A DNA stretch of 64,000 bases, taken from assembly GCA_947846985.1 (NCBI GenBank), contig CANTUZ010000024.1:2585046-2649045 (forward strand), written 5' to 3'. Below the pieces are notes generated by a model. The model had not been told where the DNA came from, made no database searches, and saw only the letters and a list, made by a program, of their open reading frames with translations. The position numbers and the translations under genes are program-made. Of this stretch, positions 24,771 to 35,814 are shown in pieces; within the stretch, counting starts at the first letter, position 1; each line of letters opens with the position of its first letter. The DNA is from Fratercula arctica (taxonomy: Eukaryota > Chordata > Aves > Charadriiformes > Alcidae).

Positions 24771-25629
24771 ACGGGGGATCTGTATGCGCCGAGGACACTG
24801 AAAGGGAAGGGAGAATGGAGCCAAACGCCCCAGATCCCGCTGCCCCCCCCTTCCCCCCCTCCCCTCCTTCCCACTCTGGCAGCTGAATGCCTCCGGTGGC
24901 CGTGAACTTGGAAGGGCCGAAAGCCCCATTCCCAGGCCCTCGGCACGTCAGCGGGGCCGCCGAGCGGCTGGGCTGCCGGCAGCGGGGCTCGGGGCTCCAG
25001 ATGGGTCCGTCCGCGGCGGGCAGCCCTCCCCGGCACTGCCCCGCATAGCCGCGGCGCGGGGAGCACGTCCCATAGCAACCGTACAGTAGCAGGAGCACAG
25101 CGGGGGTCTGGGAAGAGAGGCAAAGCCCTCGGAAAAATACAGGATGGGTCCAGACAATGGCCCCCTCTCATATCATAAATTACACGGCAGCAACAAAAGG
25201 GGACGGGGGATGCTGCCCTCTTCCCCGCTCCCCGCCTGCACATCCTGCGTCCCTTGGGCATGGGGACGGTGGTGGCACGAGGGAGGGGTGGTGGCATGGC
25301 ACCTCCCAGCCCGTGACATCCCTCACCCTGTCCCCTAAAGCACGTCTCCCTCGCCCCGCAGCATCCCTGCTTGCTGCCCCGAAATCCTGCCTGAGCATCC
25401 GCCGCCTGGGCACCGGGGTTCTCCATCCCCGTGGTCCCTCAGCTGATGCTAATTGTCCCCAGGATCGGGGAGAAATGGCTCCTGGCCCGGAGCTGGGATG
25501 ATTTCTCCTTCTTCTGCTCTTCAGAGAAAGGGCACTTTTGCTCCTTTTTCCTCTCCGTGGCTCAAGGCCGGGGGTATTTTGCACCTTGAACCGATGGTGG
25601 CAACATCTCAGCTCAGCTTCTCCCATGAA
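24771..25629. other. CpG island with an unexplained minus-strand frame
   Basis: CpG-dense at 24.88-25.10 kb. On minus, CTCTCTTCCCAG followed by ACCCCCGCTG (about 25120-25100) resembles a splice acceptor. The following frame begins AVLLLLYGCYGTC, which looks like a signal peptide, and stays open to 24736 (MLLLLYGCYG start at 25098). I recognise no protein family and there is no clear donor, so I do not call a gene. Confidence 0.25.
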
Positions 25630-25720
25630 GGACATGGGTCAGTGGGGGTTTTGGCAGTGTTGGGTTCATGGTTGGACTGGGTGATCTTAAAGGTCCCTTC
25701 CAACCTAAACCACTCTAGGA
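25630..25720 (+). mobile_element. CR1 LINE, short 3' fragment
   Basis: CR1 tail of the same subfamily type as the 20.35 kb copy: GTTTTGGCAGTGTTGGG, GGTTGGACTGGGTGATCTT, AAAGGTCCCTTCCAACC and AACCACTCTAGGAGC. About 90 bases and 5'-truncated. Confidence 0.9.
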
Positions 25721-26084
25721 GCATTTTTTGATGGCTGGGGCCAGACCAGGCTCCATCGCAGCCGTCCCTGCATTCCCATGCAAAGCAGGACAGCGGGGTC
25801 CACCGAGCACCAGAGCCACCTCAGCCAGGCGATGGTCCCCCTTAGCAGAGGGGGTTCGCCCCGCAGAGCCCCCGAGGAGAGGGGGGACAGAGGTGCAGGG
25901 GTCCCTTCGCACCCACAGCCGCCAGGCAGCATCCGGCTGGAAGAGAAGCGGGGCTCGGGCTGAGCCCACCCGGACCCAGATATGGAGAGGCTGAAGCTCC
26001 ACCAGAATTTGCTGCTGATGTCCCTTAAATGTCTTCCCCCTTGGCCTGGCTCCCGCCGACGCTTGGCACCTTCCCTTTCCAAAA
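25721..26084. other. no gene seen
   Basis: GC-rich unique DNA following a CR1 tail. No recognisable exon. Confidence 0.5.
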
Positions 26085-26170
26085 AAAAAGCCTTAAAATT
26101 AGTGCATAATTGCACTTTCTGCCTAAGTGAGGACCCTTTTTAAGATGCCAGCGCGGTATAAAGACACCGC
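26085..26170. promoter_or_regulatory. possible TATA element with upstream inverted repeat
   Basis: A perfect inverted repeat GTGCA-TAAT-TGCAC (26102-26115) lies 42 bases upstream of GGTATAAAG (TATAAAG at 26157-26163) on the plus strand. A TATA box could fix a start near 26190. No exon is recognised downstream, so this is weak. Confidence 0.2.
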
Positions 26171-27149
26171 TGGTGGGGCTACACACGTTTTACACCCATG
26201 GAGCCCTTTTGGCCGCAGGGGGATTTGCCTTCACCGCTCTGTTGGTAGAGCCAGGAATGAAACCGCTACGGCCACAGACTCCGATCCCCGTTAGCAGCAG
26301 CTACGTCGGTACAGAGCATCTTTCTGTTCCTGGGCTTTTACTGGTTTTACTGGGAGAGATGCTTAAAGCCGAGTGAGCCACGGGGGTCTGAGTGTGGACA
26401 GATGTCCAAGCAAGTGTCAAGACCCACCTCACCCATCCCAGGTTCCTCTCCCGCAGGCGAGGATGCTACAAGGACCACGATCTCTGGCTACATGAGACCT
26501 CAAACCATGGAAGCAGCCAGCGAGTGGATGGCACGGGAGGACTAAACCAGACAGAAAGCACCAAGATGTCATCTCCAGGCCATGGTGGAGAGAAGTGCAA
26601 AGTCTTCTCTGCATCTCCACTGGCTGGAGGACAACCGTGCGATGCTCCGGTGTTTCTCCACCACTACTCCAGGACCAAAGGTGATGTGCTGGCTGCTTCG
26701 GGAGCGGAGATCTGACCGATGGCCCCCACAGCCTGGGCCCGTGGCTGGTGAGAGCTCTCAGCACGTGGAGGTCCAGCGAGGTGGGGACAACGTCTGCCTG
26801 GGCGCAGGGACAGGACCTCACCCCAGGGGCTCTCCACCAGCTCACAGCCGAGGGACGCGCTCACGCCAAGAGCCTGTTTCAGGCAAGACCTTCCCCGTGG
26901 CAGAAAGATCAAGACGTCCCTTTGCTCGGCTGAACTCAAGCCAAGGCAGGAGTCCTTGCATAGACTTAAAAAATGCAAGAAAAGGGTTTTTACACTGGAA
27001 ACCCGAGGGACTTTGGCTGCCCAGTGCCCCGGGCCACCGCTCCGGGGGGTGCGGGCAGCCCCGGCCCCGCTCCGTCCCACGACGAGGCGAGTGGTGCCGA
27101 TGGGCAGCGAGACCTGCGGCACGATCACGTCGGGCCTGGGGGGGGGAAA
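26171..27149. other. no gene seen
   Basis: CpG-poor unique DNA at 26.4-26.9 kb, then a CpG-rich patch at 27.03-27.14 kb. Open frames up to 201 codons have no family match. Confidence 0.5.
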
Positions 27150-27265
27150 CCCTCTCGTCCGGGTACAATGACTGTCTATTCTGCTGATCACAAGCCTAAT
27201 CCTCTTTGGTTTTTAATTGGCATTTGGGCTAAGCTGATTTAAACCTCTTCACCTTGTTGGGTCCC
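27150..27265. promoter_or_regulatory. candidate element with OTX-type site
   Basis: A short AT-rich unique block with GCCTAATCCTC (TAATCC at 27197-27202), CTTTGG and TTTTTAATTGGC, then GGGCTAAGCTGATTTAAACC. It is followed by a pyrimidine tract and poly(T)27 ending at 27321. Confidence 0.35.
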
Positions 27266-29369
27266 CCCCTCCCCACTTCTTTCTTTTCTCTCTCTTTTTT
27301 TTTTTTTTTTTTTTTTTTTTTGACCAAATAACAACGCTGCCATCACCAAGTCCCCGGCACAATGACAGCTTTGTGCGAGGGCGAGAGGAGAGGAAAGGGG
27401 GAGAAGAAGGGAAATGTGCTGAACCCACTCGGAAACAATGCGGAGTTTGTGATTCAGACTTGACCACTGGCAAAGGACCCGCTTCAGCTGCACCTCGGTA
27501 ATAAACGCACTGTCCCTTCCCAGCCCTTCTCCCCCTGCCCGTCACCTCCGCCTCGGGCTCTACCTGTGGTCCCCGTCTCCCAAGGGATGCGGCATCCCCA
27601 CGCCCCGATGCCACCCGCCGCAGCGGTACCCGTGTCCCACCCCGCTCTCACCGGCCAGGCTGCGGCGTACGGCCCACGGGGCGATGCGCGGCGGCGGGAT
27701 GGGGACAGCCCGGTGTCCTCTCCATCCCATCCATCCCCAAATCGATGCCGGCGTCCCCAACGGCGAAGGCCAGTGCTGACCCTGATCAGTCTGGGTGGAT
27801 GCTGGTGAAAATCGGGATCTACACCGTGCTCCGGGCCGGGGTCTGCTGGCAGGAGGAGGAGGAGGAGGAGGATGCGCATGGGATGAGCCGCGGTGAGGGG
27901 CTTCTGCTGAGGGTCCTGCAAGACAGGTCCTGCTGGCCAGGGGCTCGTGGCTTTTGGGTTTTTTCCATACAGCCCCAACTCCCGGGTTCGCGTTAGAGTG
28001 AGCCCATCTGAGTTAAAAACAAAAGCCACAGAAACACCTTTATTACCCTTTTGCCATGTAAAAGACAAAAAAAAAAAAAAAAAAAAAGCCAAAACACCCC
28101 GAAGAACCCCAAAGGAGCCCTTTGTTGATCGGGTGGGAAAGACATCTCTCGCGGGGTTTGAGGATGACGAGTTAACACCCCAGCGGACACAGAAGTTAAA
28201 TTCAGAACCAAATCCACGGTTGTCCGAGACTCTGGGCCAAGCGGACGGCGAGGAAGGTGCCGGCAACCGCGGAGCTTTTGGCCCCTCTTTCTACCCCGTG
28301 ATGTTGGTCGCCGTGGTGTCGCACCAGTCCCCGAGCGCTTGCTCAAGGGACGCTCAGCCCATCCCGGCGCCATGCTGGTGCTAGGGACTGTCCAGCAGAA
28401 GAGCTTATGGAAAGCCCTTAAAAAAAAAAAAAAATTAAAAAAATTTAAAAAATTAAAAAAAAATTAAATCCACTTACCGGGAAATTCCCTGCGAACTTTC
28501 ACCGGGGCCAAGGACCCACGATTCTCCAACCAGAAAACGCGCAGAGCATCACGTCGGGTGAAGCCCCGGCTCCTCCCTGGCAGGGAGAGAGAGAAAAGAG
28601 GATGGGAACGCGGTAAATGTCAGCCCCGTCCCTCCCTGGCGGGATTACACCAGAACAGGGAGGTTACAGCCATTTTTCTGGCAGAAAAAGGGAAGGAGGA
28701 AGAGAAAAGTCAGTTGGAAAACTCTCGGCATCCTCCCAGCTGTGCTGGTTTCCAAACCCGAGGCCTGCGGAGATGCCCCAGAGGGTCTTCAGCTCCGTGG
28801 GGAGCGAGAAGAGCCGGAATCTGCTCCGGGGGGATTTGAAATAGGGGAAATCTCTCACTGCCCCGTCACCGTCCCTTGTCCCCGCCGAGCGTGGTGCCGC
28901 CCAGCCTCCTGCTGTGGTGGCGGTGGCAATCCTGCCAGCCCCGAGCATTGGAGAATTACGAGGCAGGACCAAAAACTATAAATCTAAGTCAAAAAAAACC
29001 CACTTTTTTCCTTTTTTCCTTAATTTGCCCTCTGGGGAGCTGTGTTCTCCAGGCTTCCCCCCCGCCTCCCCGGGATTTATCCGGCCGGGTTGCCCCGAGC
29101 CACGGCCGAGCCGGGAGCTGGGACCCATCGCCCCGTCGCCGGTGGGAGCGGCGCCGAGGGAAAACGCCTGGATGGAACGTCGAGTGAGGATCCCGACGCG
29201 CTGCGTCCCTGTGACCTCAGCCCTGGCGCCGCGGGGTTTTCCCCTCCCTGATTGCAGCAGGAACCCAGCGGGAAAGCTCCAGCACCGGCAGCATCCCTAA
29301 ATGCCTAAAAATAACCAAAACCGAGCAGCCGCGACACTCCTGCCACCAGCCACTGCTCCGGATCGCTTT
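27266..29369. other. CpG-rich patches, no gene seen
   Basis: CpG-rich stretches at 27.54-27.78, 28.24-28.38 and 29.05-29.25 kb are separated by A-runs (28070-28087, 28421-28466). A 260-codon minus frame (27484-28266) crosses poly(T) and is not credible as protein. Confidence 0.5.
27850..27874. repeat. (GGA)n microsatellite
   Basis: Seven to eight GGA triplets in GC-rich DNA. Confidence 0.9.
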
Positions 29370-29940
29370 GGAGCATCCTTACAGAATTATTTTTTATTTT
29401 AATATTACATTAATATTCACTCTGTAGAATTTCCGTCTGTATAAACTGGGCTTTCATCCGCGGCTATTCACAGGCCACACATCCATTTAAACGCCCAGTG
29501 CAGGATTTACTCGGCTCGTTTAATAAAGGCGGGCGCTCGGGCCAGAGAAAGAGCCTTTTCTCCTGCCCATTAGTCCCATAAATCATTGATAAAGCTACAG
29601 AAATCGGAGAGACGGCCCGATCCGGTGGAAATTAAGCGATGGCGAGCGAGGGAGCGGCGCCGGCGGGAGAAGAGCAGGGATGCCCAGACCCGTCCCCTCC
29701 TTCCAGCCCCACTCCCGAGCCACCGACATGCCCCATCCCGGGGTAAGAATGAGAAGGGGGGAAAAATAAAATAAAATAAAATAAAATTTAAAAAAAAAAT
29801 CCTCTAGCATGGACCAAAGGTTATAAATAAAAGCAGTGAGAAATCAACTAAGTAGCTGCAGCTTAGCCAAATAGCTGAGAGCCTTAGCGCATTTTTCATG
29901 AGCTTTGGGGAAGTATTTCCCATTCCCGAACGTTTGGCAG
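29370..29940. promoter_or_regulatory. candidate regulatory region
   Basis: The first part (29380-29600) is AT-rich with TTTTAATATTACATTAATATTC, GGATTTACTCGG and CCCATAAATCATTGATAAAG. After a CpG-rich purine stretch and an (AAAAT)n run (29764-29788), a second unique part (29805-29930) has GGTTATAAATAAAAGC and AGTAGCTGCAGCTTAGCC. Confidence 0.36.
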
Positions 29941-30954
29941 CGCGGGGAGCTGGATCCGCCGGGGCCGGGGGGAACCCCGCTCTCCTTCGGCTTCGGAGCA
30001 TCACCATCCCCGGGAAACAGCGGCCGAGGCCACGCAAAGGGACACGCGGGTGACGCTCACCATTTCCCTGCTCCCTTCCCACCTCAGAGACCCCACCGGG
30101 GCTGAGCCGAGCAGCGATTCCCCGCGGGGACCACCCCAACCGGGCACACCGGGGGCAGCGGCATCAGCCCACCAGGCAAAAAATTATTTTTCTTCTAAGG
30201 ATGAATTTCTGGTTGTTTTTAACCCGCTTTCGAAACTCGGGGTTAAATGCGCTGGGCGTATTTAGGCTTTTTAAGTTTCTAGGTCTCGTGGCAACGGAGG
30301 GATGGGGAGAAATCCACAAGAACAACAAACCCGGCCTCGCGTAACACCCAGATTTTTCACCTCAACCACGAGCCTCCCGCAAGGGGATCTGCGGCTAAAA
30401 CCCCCCCAGAATATCTCAAGTGCCGCTAGTAAAATTAAGGGGTTCGCACCCCACCGGGTTGTATGTTGCGTAAAGTGATTTTTTTTTTTTTATTTTTTTT
30501 ATTTTTTTTCCCCTTGTATTAACCTTCGGGCAAAAACTTCACACCCACAAATCCCCTGGACCAGGGGAAGCCTCTCGCGCCTCTGCCCATCACGCACAAG
30601 GAGGGGATGAATTTCCTCGTGGTTTACATTGATTTCTCCCCCCCGCCCCCCCCCCAAACAGCCACAAAACGGTCTCAACAACAGACAAATGAGTCTGTTG
30701 AATTTTTCTCCTCCAAAAAAGTGCGTGTGGGGGGGGGGGAATAAAATATAAAATCAACCGGCTGTTTCTCTGATGCTGTCACAACACATGAAGAATTAAA
30801 CGTCATCGATTGCGACTAGGAAAAAATTCTGCAGCCGAGCCTCGAGACCCACGATATCCCCGTGTGGCGGGGAGGTCGTTTTAAATGAGAATTAAAAAAA
30901 AAAAAAACAACCTGGTAAAAAAAAATAAAATAATAATAATAATAATAAAAAAAA
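29941..30954. other. no gene seen
   Basis: CpG-rich to 30.16 kb, then intermediate. T-runs lie at 30479-30508 and a C-run near 30640-30655. ATTAAACGTCATCGATTGCG near 30796 is unique and might be regulatory. Confidence 0.5.
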
Positions 30955-31450
30955 AAGAACGTACGTCGCCGCTGGTGCCCTCCCCGCTGCAAAAACTGAA
31001 GATGAAACAAAAGAAGGATGATTTTCGGGGTGTGGGTCGGTGTTTTGCGCGTGGCCGGGGCTTGCGGGGGGGGGTGTTTCGTGGCCACGACGCCCCGTTG
31101 CCGGCGGGAAAAGGAAAATCCTCGCGGCCGAGGCCGGGGCTGTCGCCCCACGGAGCCGAACGCCCCCACGGCGAGGACGCGGTACCCCGGGGGGGGGGAT
31201 GCGGGCGGGATCCATCCCCGTCCCCGGAGCTGCGGCGGGGATGCAGCCCACCGCATGGCGAGGACCAAGGGGGGAAGAGAATCGGCCATTTTACACGTCG
31301 GCTGCCTAAAATGGTGGCTCCCACCTTTTCTTCTTCCCCTTTCCGCTACCGTTTCAGCACGCATGCACCCGCGGGGAGGGGAGGGAGAGGGGCCGCGGCC
31401 CCCCGCGCGCGAGGGCGCCGGGAACGGGAGCCAAGATGGAATTAGAGGGA
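30955..31450. promoter_or_regulatory. CpG island with YY1-type sites
   Basis: CpG-dense block with three YY1-like cores: GCCATTTT (31285-31292, minus orientation), AAAATGGTGGC (31308-31318, plus) and CAAGATGGA (31432-31440, plus). YY1 motifs in CpG islands tend to lie just downstream of a start site in sense orientation, which would favour a plus-strand start near 31.2-31.3 kb. I recognise no exon downstream, so the product, if any, is unknown. Confidence 0.4.
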
Positions 31451-31739
31451 GAAATTAAAGGAGGGGAAAGGGGGGGAGAGGGAAAAGGATGCGCTTCGCC
31501 TCGACACGGCCCATCTGCCGTTGGCTTTTGTGCGTCCTGCGGAAGGGAGAGGCAGGAAGGCATCGACGGGGGGAAAAAAATGGGGGGAAAAAAGGCAAAA
31601 AAAAAAAAAAAAAAGAAAAAAAAAGAAGAGCATTTGGGCGAGGACGGCGAGGGGCAGGGATGCGCGTGGGGTGCGGGGAAAAAAAATCTTCCCTCTTTTC
31701 TTCGCCGACCCCCCTTCGCCCTCCCCGCAATCCCGCTTT
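31451..31739. other. purine-rich segment
   Basis: GGGGGAAAA and A-runs (31597-31630) dominate. CpG-rich but repetitive. It lies between the YY1 CpG island and the POU cluster. Confidence 0.6.
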
Positions 31740-31860
31740 GACTTTTCCCACAGAAGTAGCCAACCTCCAAGAATGCAAATGACATTCATTATGCAAATGC
31801 ATGCAAATCAGGTTTAACTATCGGAAGAAGGGCTCGGAATTTCTAATGGGTTAACTCTTT
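31740..31860. promoter_or_regulatory. clustered POU octamer element
   Basis: Three perfect ATGCAAAT octamers lie within 36 bases, at 31773-31780, 31791-31798 and 31801-31808. The last two overlap into ATGCAAATGCATGCAAAT, which contains ATGCAAATGCAT, one base from the palindromic MORE element that binds POU dimers. The middle octamer is preceded by CATTCATT, loosely like a SOX half-site. This is a strong candidate for cooperative POU3F or POU2F binding. It sits about 300 bases from the CpG island at 31.0-31.45 kb and 13 kb from mir-9-1. Confidence 0.5.
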
Positions 31861-32119
31861 CGCGCACAACCGGGATAACAAGAGCCCCGTGTCTTCCTCG
31901 GGGCTTTGTGTTTCCCCGTCCATCCCTGGGCACCCCGACCCGCATCCCGCGGTCCCCGGGGAGGGCGTCGGGTGGAACAAAGCACCAAAAAAAGAAAATA
32001 AAACAATAAAAACAACAACAAAAAACAACACCAACAAAACCATGCCAACCCATTGGCGTGGGAGCGGCTGCCCCTTCGTTAAACGCGCCGGCAGGAGAGG
32101 AGACAAAGCAGGTTTAAAT

Positions 32120-32450
32120 GCGGAACTGGAAAAACAACAACAAAAAAAAAAAAACCAAAAAAAAAAGAAAGGAAAAGCAAAAGAAAAAGGAAAACAGGAA
32201 AAGAGCGAAAGGAAAAGGAAAACAAAAAAAAAAGGGGGGGCAAAAGAAGAAAGGAAAAAAGCAGAAGAAAAGGGAAAACAAGAGAAAGGAAAACAACAAC
32301 AAAAAAAAAGAAAAGTGAAAAGGGAAACGAAAAAAGACAAAATGAAAAGGAAAACAAAAAAGAGAAAGTACACCAAAAGAAAGGAAAAAAAGAATAATAT
32401 CAGTTGAGAAAGAAGAAGAAGAAAAAAAAAAACCCAATAAAGAAAAGGAA
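32120..32450. repeat. A-rich purine tract
   Basis: About 330 bases nearly all A and G with scattered C, made of AAAAGGAAAAC, AAGAAAGG and similar motifs. Low complexity. The open frames across it (Lys/Arg-rich or Phe-rich) are artefacts. Confidence 0.9.
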
Positions 32451-32929
32451 GGGAAGAGCAGGCCGCGCTCGGCAGAAGGTGAAACCCTCCCCGCGCTGCA
32501 TCGGCAGAGGGTTATGGCAGCCACGAGGGTTCGGCTGTTTACACCCAACCCTCTCGCCGGGACAGGCAAAAAAAATGCCACGAAACACATCGAAATCCCA
32601 TTCTTTGGGGGTTTTTTTCAGCTTTTGCATTGGGGAAAAAAATAGAATAAAATGACACCATTTCGCCCAGCGCTGGATGAGCGCGGTACCCTCCGGGCAG
32701 GGAGGGGGGGGAGGAACAGCCGTGGCAGCATCCGCATCCCCGTCACTCGCCCCGGGATGCTCCGAGGGCATCGGAAACGTGCATGGCAGCGAGCGTCACT
32801 CCTGGCACCGCCGCCCCGCGCCTCCGAAAACTCCGGAAAAATCCCAATTCCCCATCCCGGCCCTAAAAATACACCAAGGTTCCCGGTGCCGGGAACCCAA
32901 ATTCCCGGGTGCAAAACCTCGCGCTCGCC
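32451..32929. other. no gene seen
   Basis: GC-rich unique DNA with CpG-rich patches. Nothing recognised. Confidence 0.55.
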
Positions 32930-33145
32930 AAATGTAGGGAATTACGAATATTACAATGGAGCTGTAAGGCGGAGAAACAGATGCACTGCATAATTCTAAA
33001 TATTTTATAACGATGCCGGTATCGATTAGCAATAATAAGGCGTTTTAATATTATTGCTGTGCTTTGCCTAGGAATTACGCCTCACCTGCACTAAAACCGC
33101 CTGATTTCTCTGTTATTTTCTATATCTCCTTCCAATACCCCCATC
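32930..33145. promoter_or_regulatory. candidate regulatory element
   Basis: AT-rich unique block. It contains GGAATTACGAATATTACAATGG (SOX ACAAT and homeodomain cores), GCATAATTC, TATCGATTAGCAATAATAAGG and GGAATTACGCC. It is sharply bounded by GC-rich DNA and a C-run near 33151. Confidence 0.38.
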
Positions 33146-33859
33146 TGATTTCCCCCCCCCCCCCCACCTGCTCAAAAACTCTTATTATTTAAGCTGTTGG
33201 GGGCAGGAGCAATAACCTGTGCCAGGGCAAGAATTTCCCAAATTTTAGGGGTTTGGGGAGAGACACCGTATAAAATAATTGTTTCACAGGCGGCCTGGCC
33301 CGCTCTGAACTGCGGGAACCCGGAACCACTGGCCGGTTATAAAAAAAAAAAACAAAAACAAAAACAAAAAAAACCCTTTTATTTCATTAATCTGATCTCA
33401 GCAGGTCCCAGCCTGGTGAGGCCTCTGCAGAGTGTGAAGTGTTCGGTGCTTCGGCAAACCTTAAGCCTCAAAAAAATAAAATAAAATAGAATCGGCCCCT
33501 TCCTTACTAAAAAAAAAAAAAGATGGGGGGGGATGGGTAAAGAAATAAATAAAATAATAATTTTTAAAAGCTCCAACCCCCCCAGTAATTTGGGTTTCTT
33601 TGTCTTCTGGCAGTTGACATCTGTGCGCCTTGCTCTGCTCCCTTCGTCTGCTTCGGACTCCCAGCCCCGATTTCCCGGCTCACGCGCAATCCCCAAACTG
33701 GAATTGGGTGATTTTTATTATTTTAGGTTTTTTTTTTTTTTACAATAATTATTGGAAATTTTTTTTTTTTTTTTTTATTTTTTTTGAAATGACAATAAAC
33801 GGAGGCAGAGAAGGAAAGAAGGGCTGGAGGGAGGGATGCTGGCGGGTGCTGCGCTCGGT

Positions 33860-34210
33860 CAACGAGGCCGGCGCCGACGGCTACTTATTGCTAATGACTA
33901 ACACGCGACATCGTTATCGTATCGCGGTGCTGAGAAAGCAAACTTCTCCAACGCTTTCTTACGAGCGCACAAATAGCACGTAAATTGTCATTTACCCAGG
34001 ACGGGAACGAGTTAGGATTCCCTTAGCAAATACCTGGCGTCGAAAGGCATCCCCGGAGCTGCGGCCGGACGGGCTTCGGGCTGCGGGAAAGAAAACCAAG
34101 TTGGGGTAAAGTTTGTTGCGGGAATTGCTCGATTTCTTAAAACCTCCCTCGCGGAGTCACGTGAAAAGGGGTTAGGCACCATTTTCAAAAGCGATTTTTA
34201 ATTTTTTTTT
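33860..34210. promoter_or_regulatory. candidate regulatory element
   Basis: Unique sequence with intermediate GC. It has TTATTGCTAATGACTAACACG, GTTATCGTATCG, GTAAATTGTCATTTACCC (imperfect inverted repeat GTAAAT/ATTTAC) and TCACGTGAAAAGG (CACGTG E-box near 34157). It is flanked by poly(T) runs at 33.73-33.79 and 34.20-34.24 kb. Confidence 0.35.
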
Positions 34211-35814
34211 TAATTTTTTTTTTTTTTTTTTTTTAAAAGGGCTCCCGTTCCTTCCCCGCTCTTCTCCTTCACCTCCCTCCTCTATCAAATCTCACTATTC
34301 GCATCTGCTTCGAACCTATTTTCTCCATTCCCGCCCCCACCCCAATTCTTGATGCAACTCTTTTGGCCAGGGAAAACTCCATCATTTTTGCAGCCCGAAG
34401 GCACCCAGCCTTTGGGCGCGGGGAAAAAGGAGGAGCGGGGGGTGGGAAGAAATGGGTGCCGTGGCCGTTTGCAGCCTCTGCATCCCCACCCCATCCAAAA
34501 AATTCAACTTTCTAAATGCTTTAATCACTTTGCGTTCGAAACCGCCCGCCAAATGGCACACGCTGGGGGTGTCCATCCACACAGGGGGTGGGACGGAGCC
34601 TGGCGGCTTGGACGGCGGTTCCTTGCATGGGGGGGCTCTGCGATATCGCTGGAAAGACGGAAAAAATAAGGGGGGGGAAGAAAAAAAGACAAAGAAAACC
34701 TATTTCTTAACAATAATTTCAAGTAGTTTCCCCGACAAGGCCCAGGGGCTGCGCGTCCCAAGAGAAGGGACCGGCGCTGGGTGGCCAAGCATCCCCCGTT
34801 CCAGCCACTTTCTTCCCCCCCGTTGCTACCACCCGCCTTCGCCACGTGCTGGGCTCTTTTCGGCCAAAAAGCCCTGGTTTTTCCCCCCAAAAAGCCCCCC
34901 GTTTTTCCCCTCCTCTGCAAGACTTCCAGAGGGGATGCTCAGCACTGGACTTTGCACGGGGCTTTTCCTAAGGGGAAAACACGGGCTGGGAGAAGGCGCT
35001 GATGGTTTTTGAGTGAATCCAGGGTCAGATCATGAAAAAATTAGCGAGGGCAGGAAGAAAATACCCCGGGCAGAGACACGTGGAAACTCCGAGTCCTCGG
35101 GATGGGACACGGAGCAGCAGGAGCCACCACCGGGGGTGAAATTCCCCACAGGCTCCGGCTGCCCCAAACCAGGGCTCCCAATGGAAAAGAGCCTTGAAAG
35201 TCCCCAAAAATCTTGGTTTTCCTACCAAGCAGGACCTTTGTGTTTTTGGGGGGGGGGGTTTAAGAAAAACCTGGGGGTTGGGGCTTTTAGAGGTAGCAGA
35301 AGGCTTCCCTCCCGCACGCTCGCGTGGTCAGCGGTGCCAGGAGTCGCCCGGGGACGACCCCGCGCCGAGCGCTAATTAAAGCACTTTCGCGGAGAATCCT
35401 GACTTTTCCCCATTCCTGTCAAGGGCAAGAGGGAAAGGGGGATTTTGCGGCGGTGACTGGAACCGCCTCGCGACAGGCGACGCTCGTCGGGATCTAACGG
35501 GACGTGGAAGCGCCCAGGAGACAATTTCCCCTGGGATCACAGAGCGGATCTGAATTTTGGTTATCGGGCCTTCAAAAAGCAGGAGGCGAAGCCTCTCCGT
35601 GCTGGTAGTTTTGGAGGCAGAGGCTCCTGACATGGTTATTTTTAACCGGTTTTAACTCACCTCCCCATACCCTTTTTCCAAGCCAGCTCACCAACCTTTC
35701 CAAGGCCAGATTTTTTTTGGTTGGTTTTTTGTTTTCGGGGGGGTTTGTTTGTTTGTTTTTTGGGTTCCCCCCCCCCCCCCCCCAGTTAGAATTAATTTTG
35801 CAAGGGCCGTGCGC
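34211..35814. other. no gene seen
   Basis: T-run (34210-34236), then unique GC-rich DNA with CpG-rich patches near 35.3-35.5 kb, ending in a C-run (35767-35783). Frames up to 186 codons have no recognisable domain. Confidence 0.55.
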
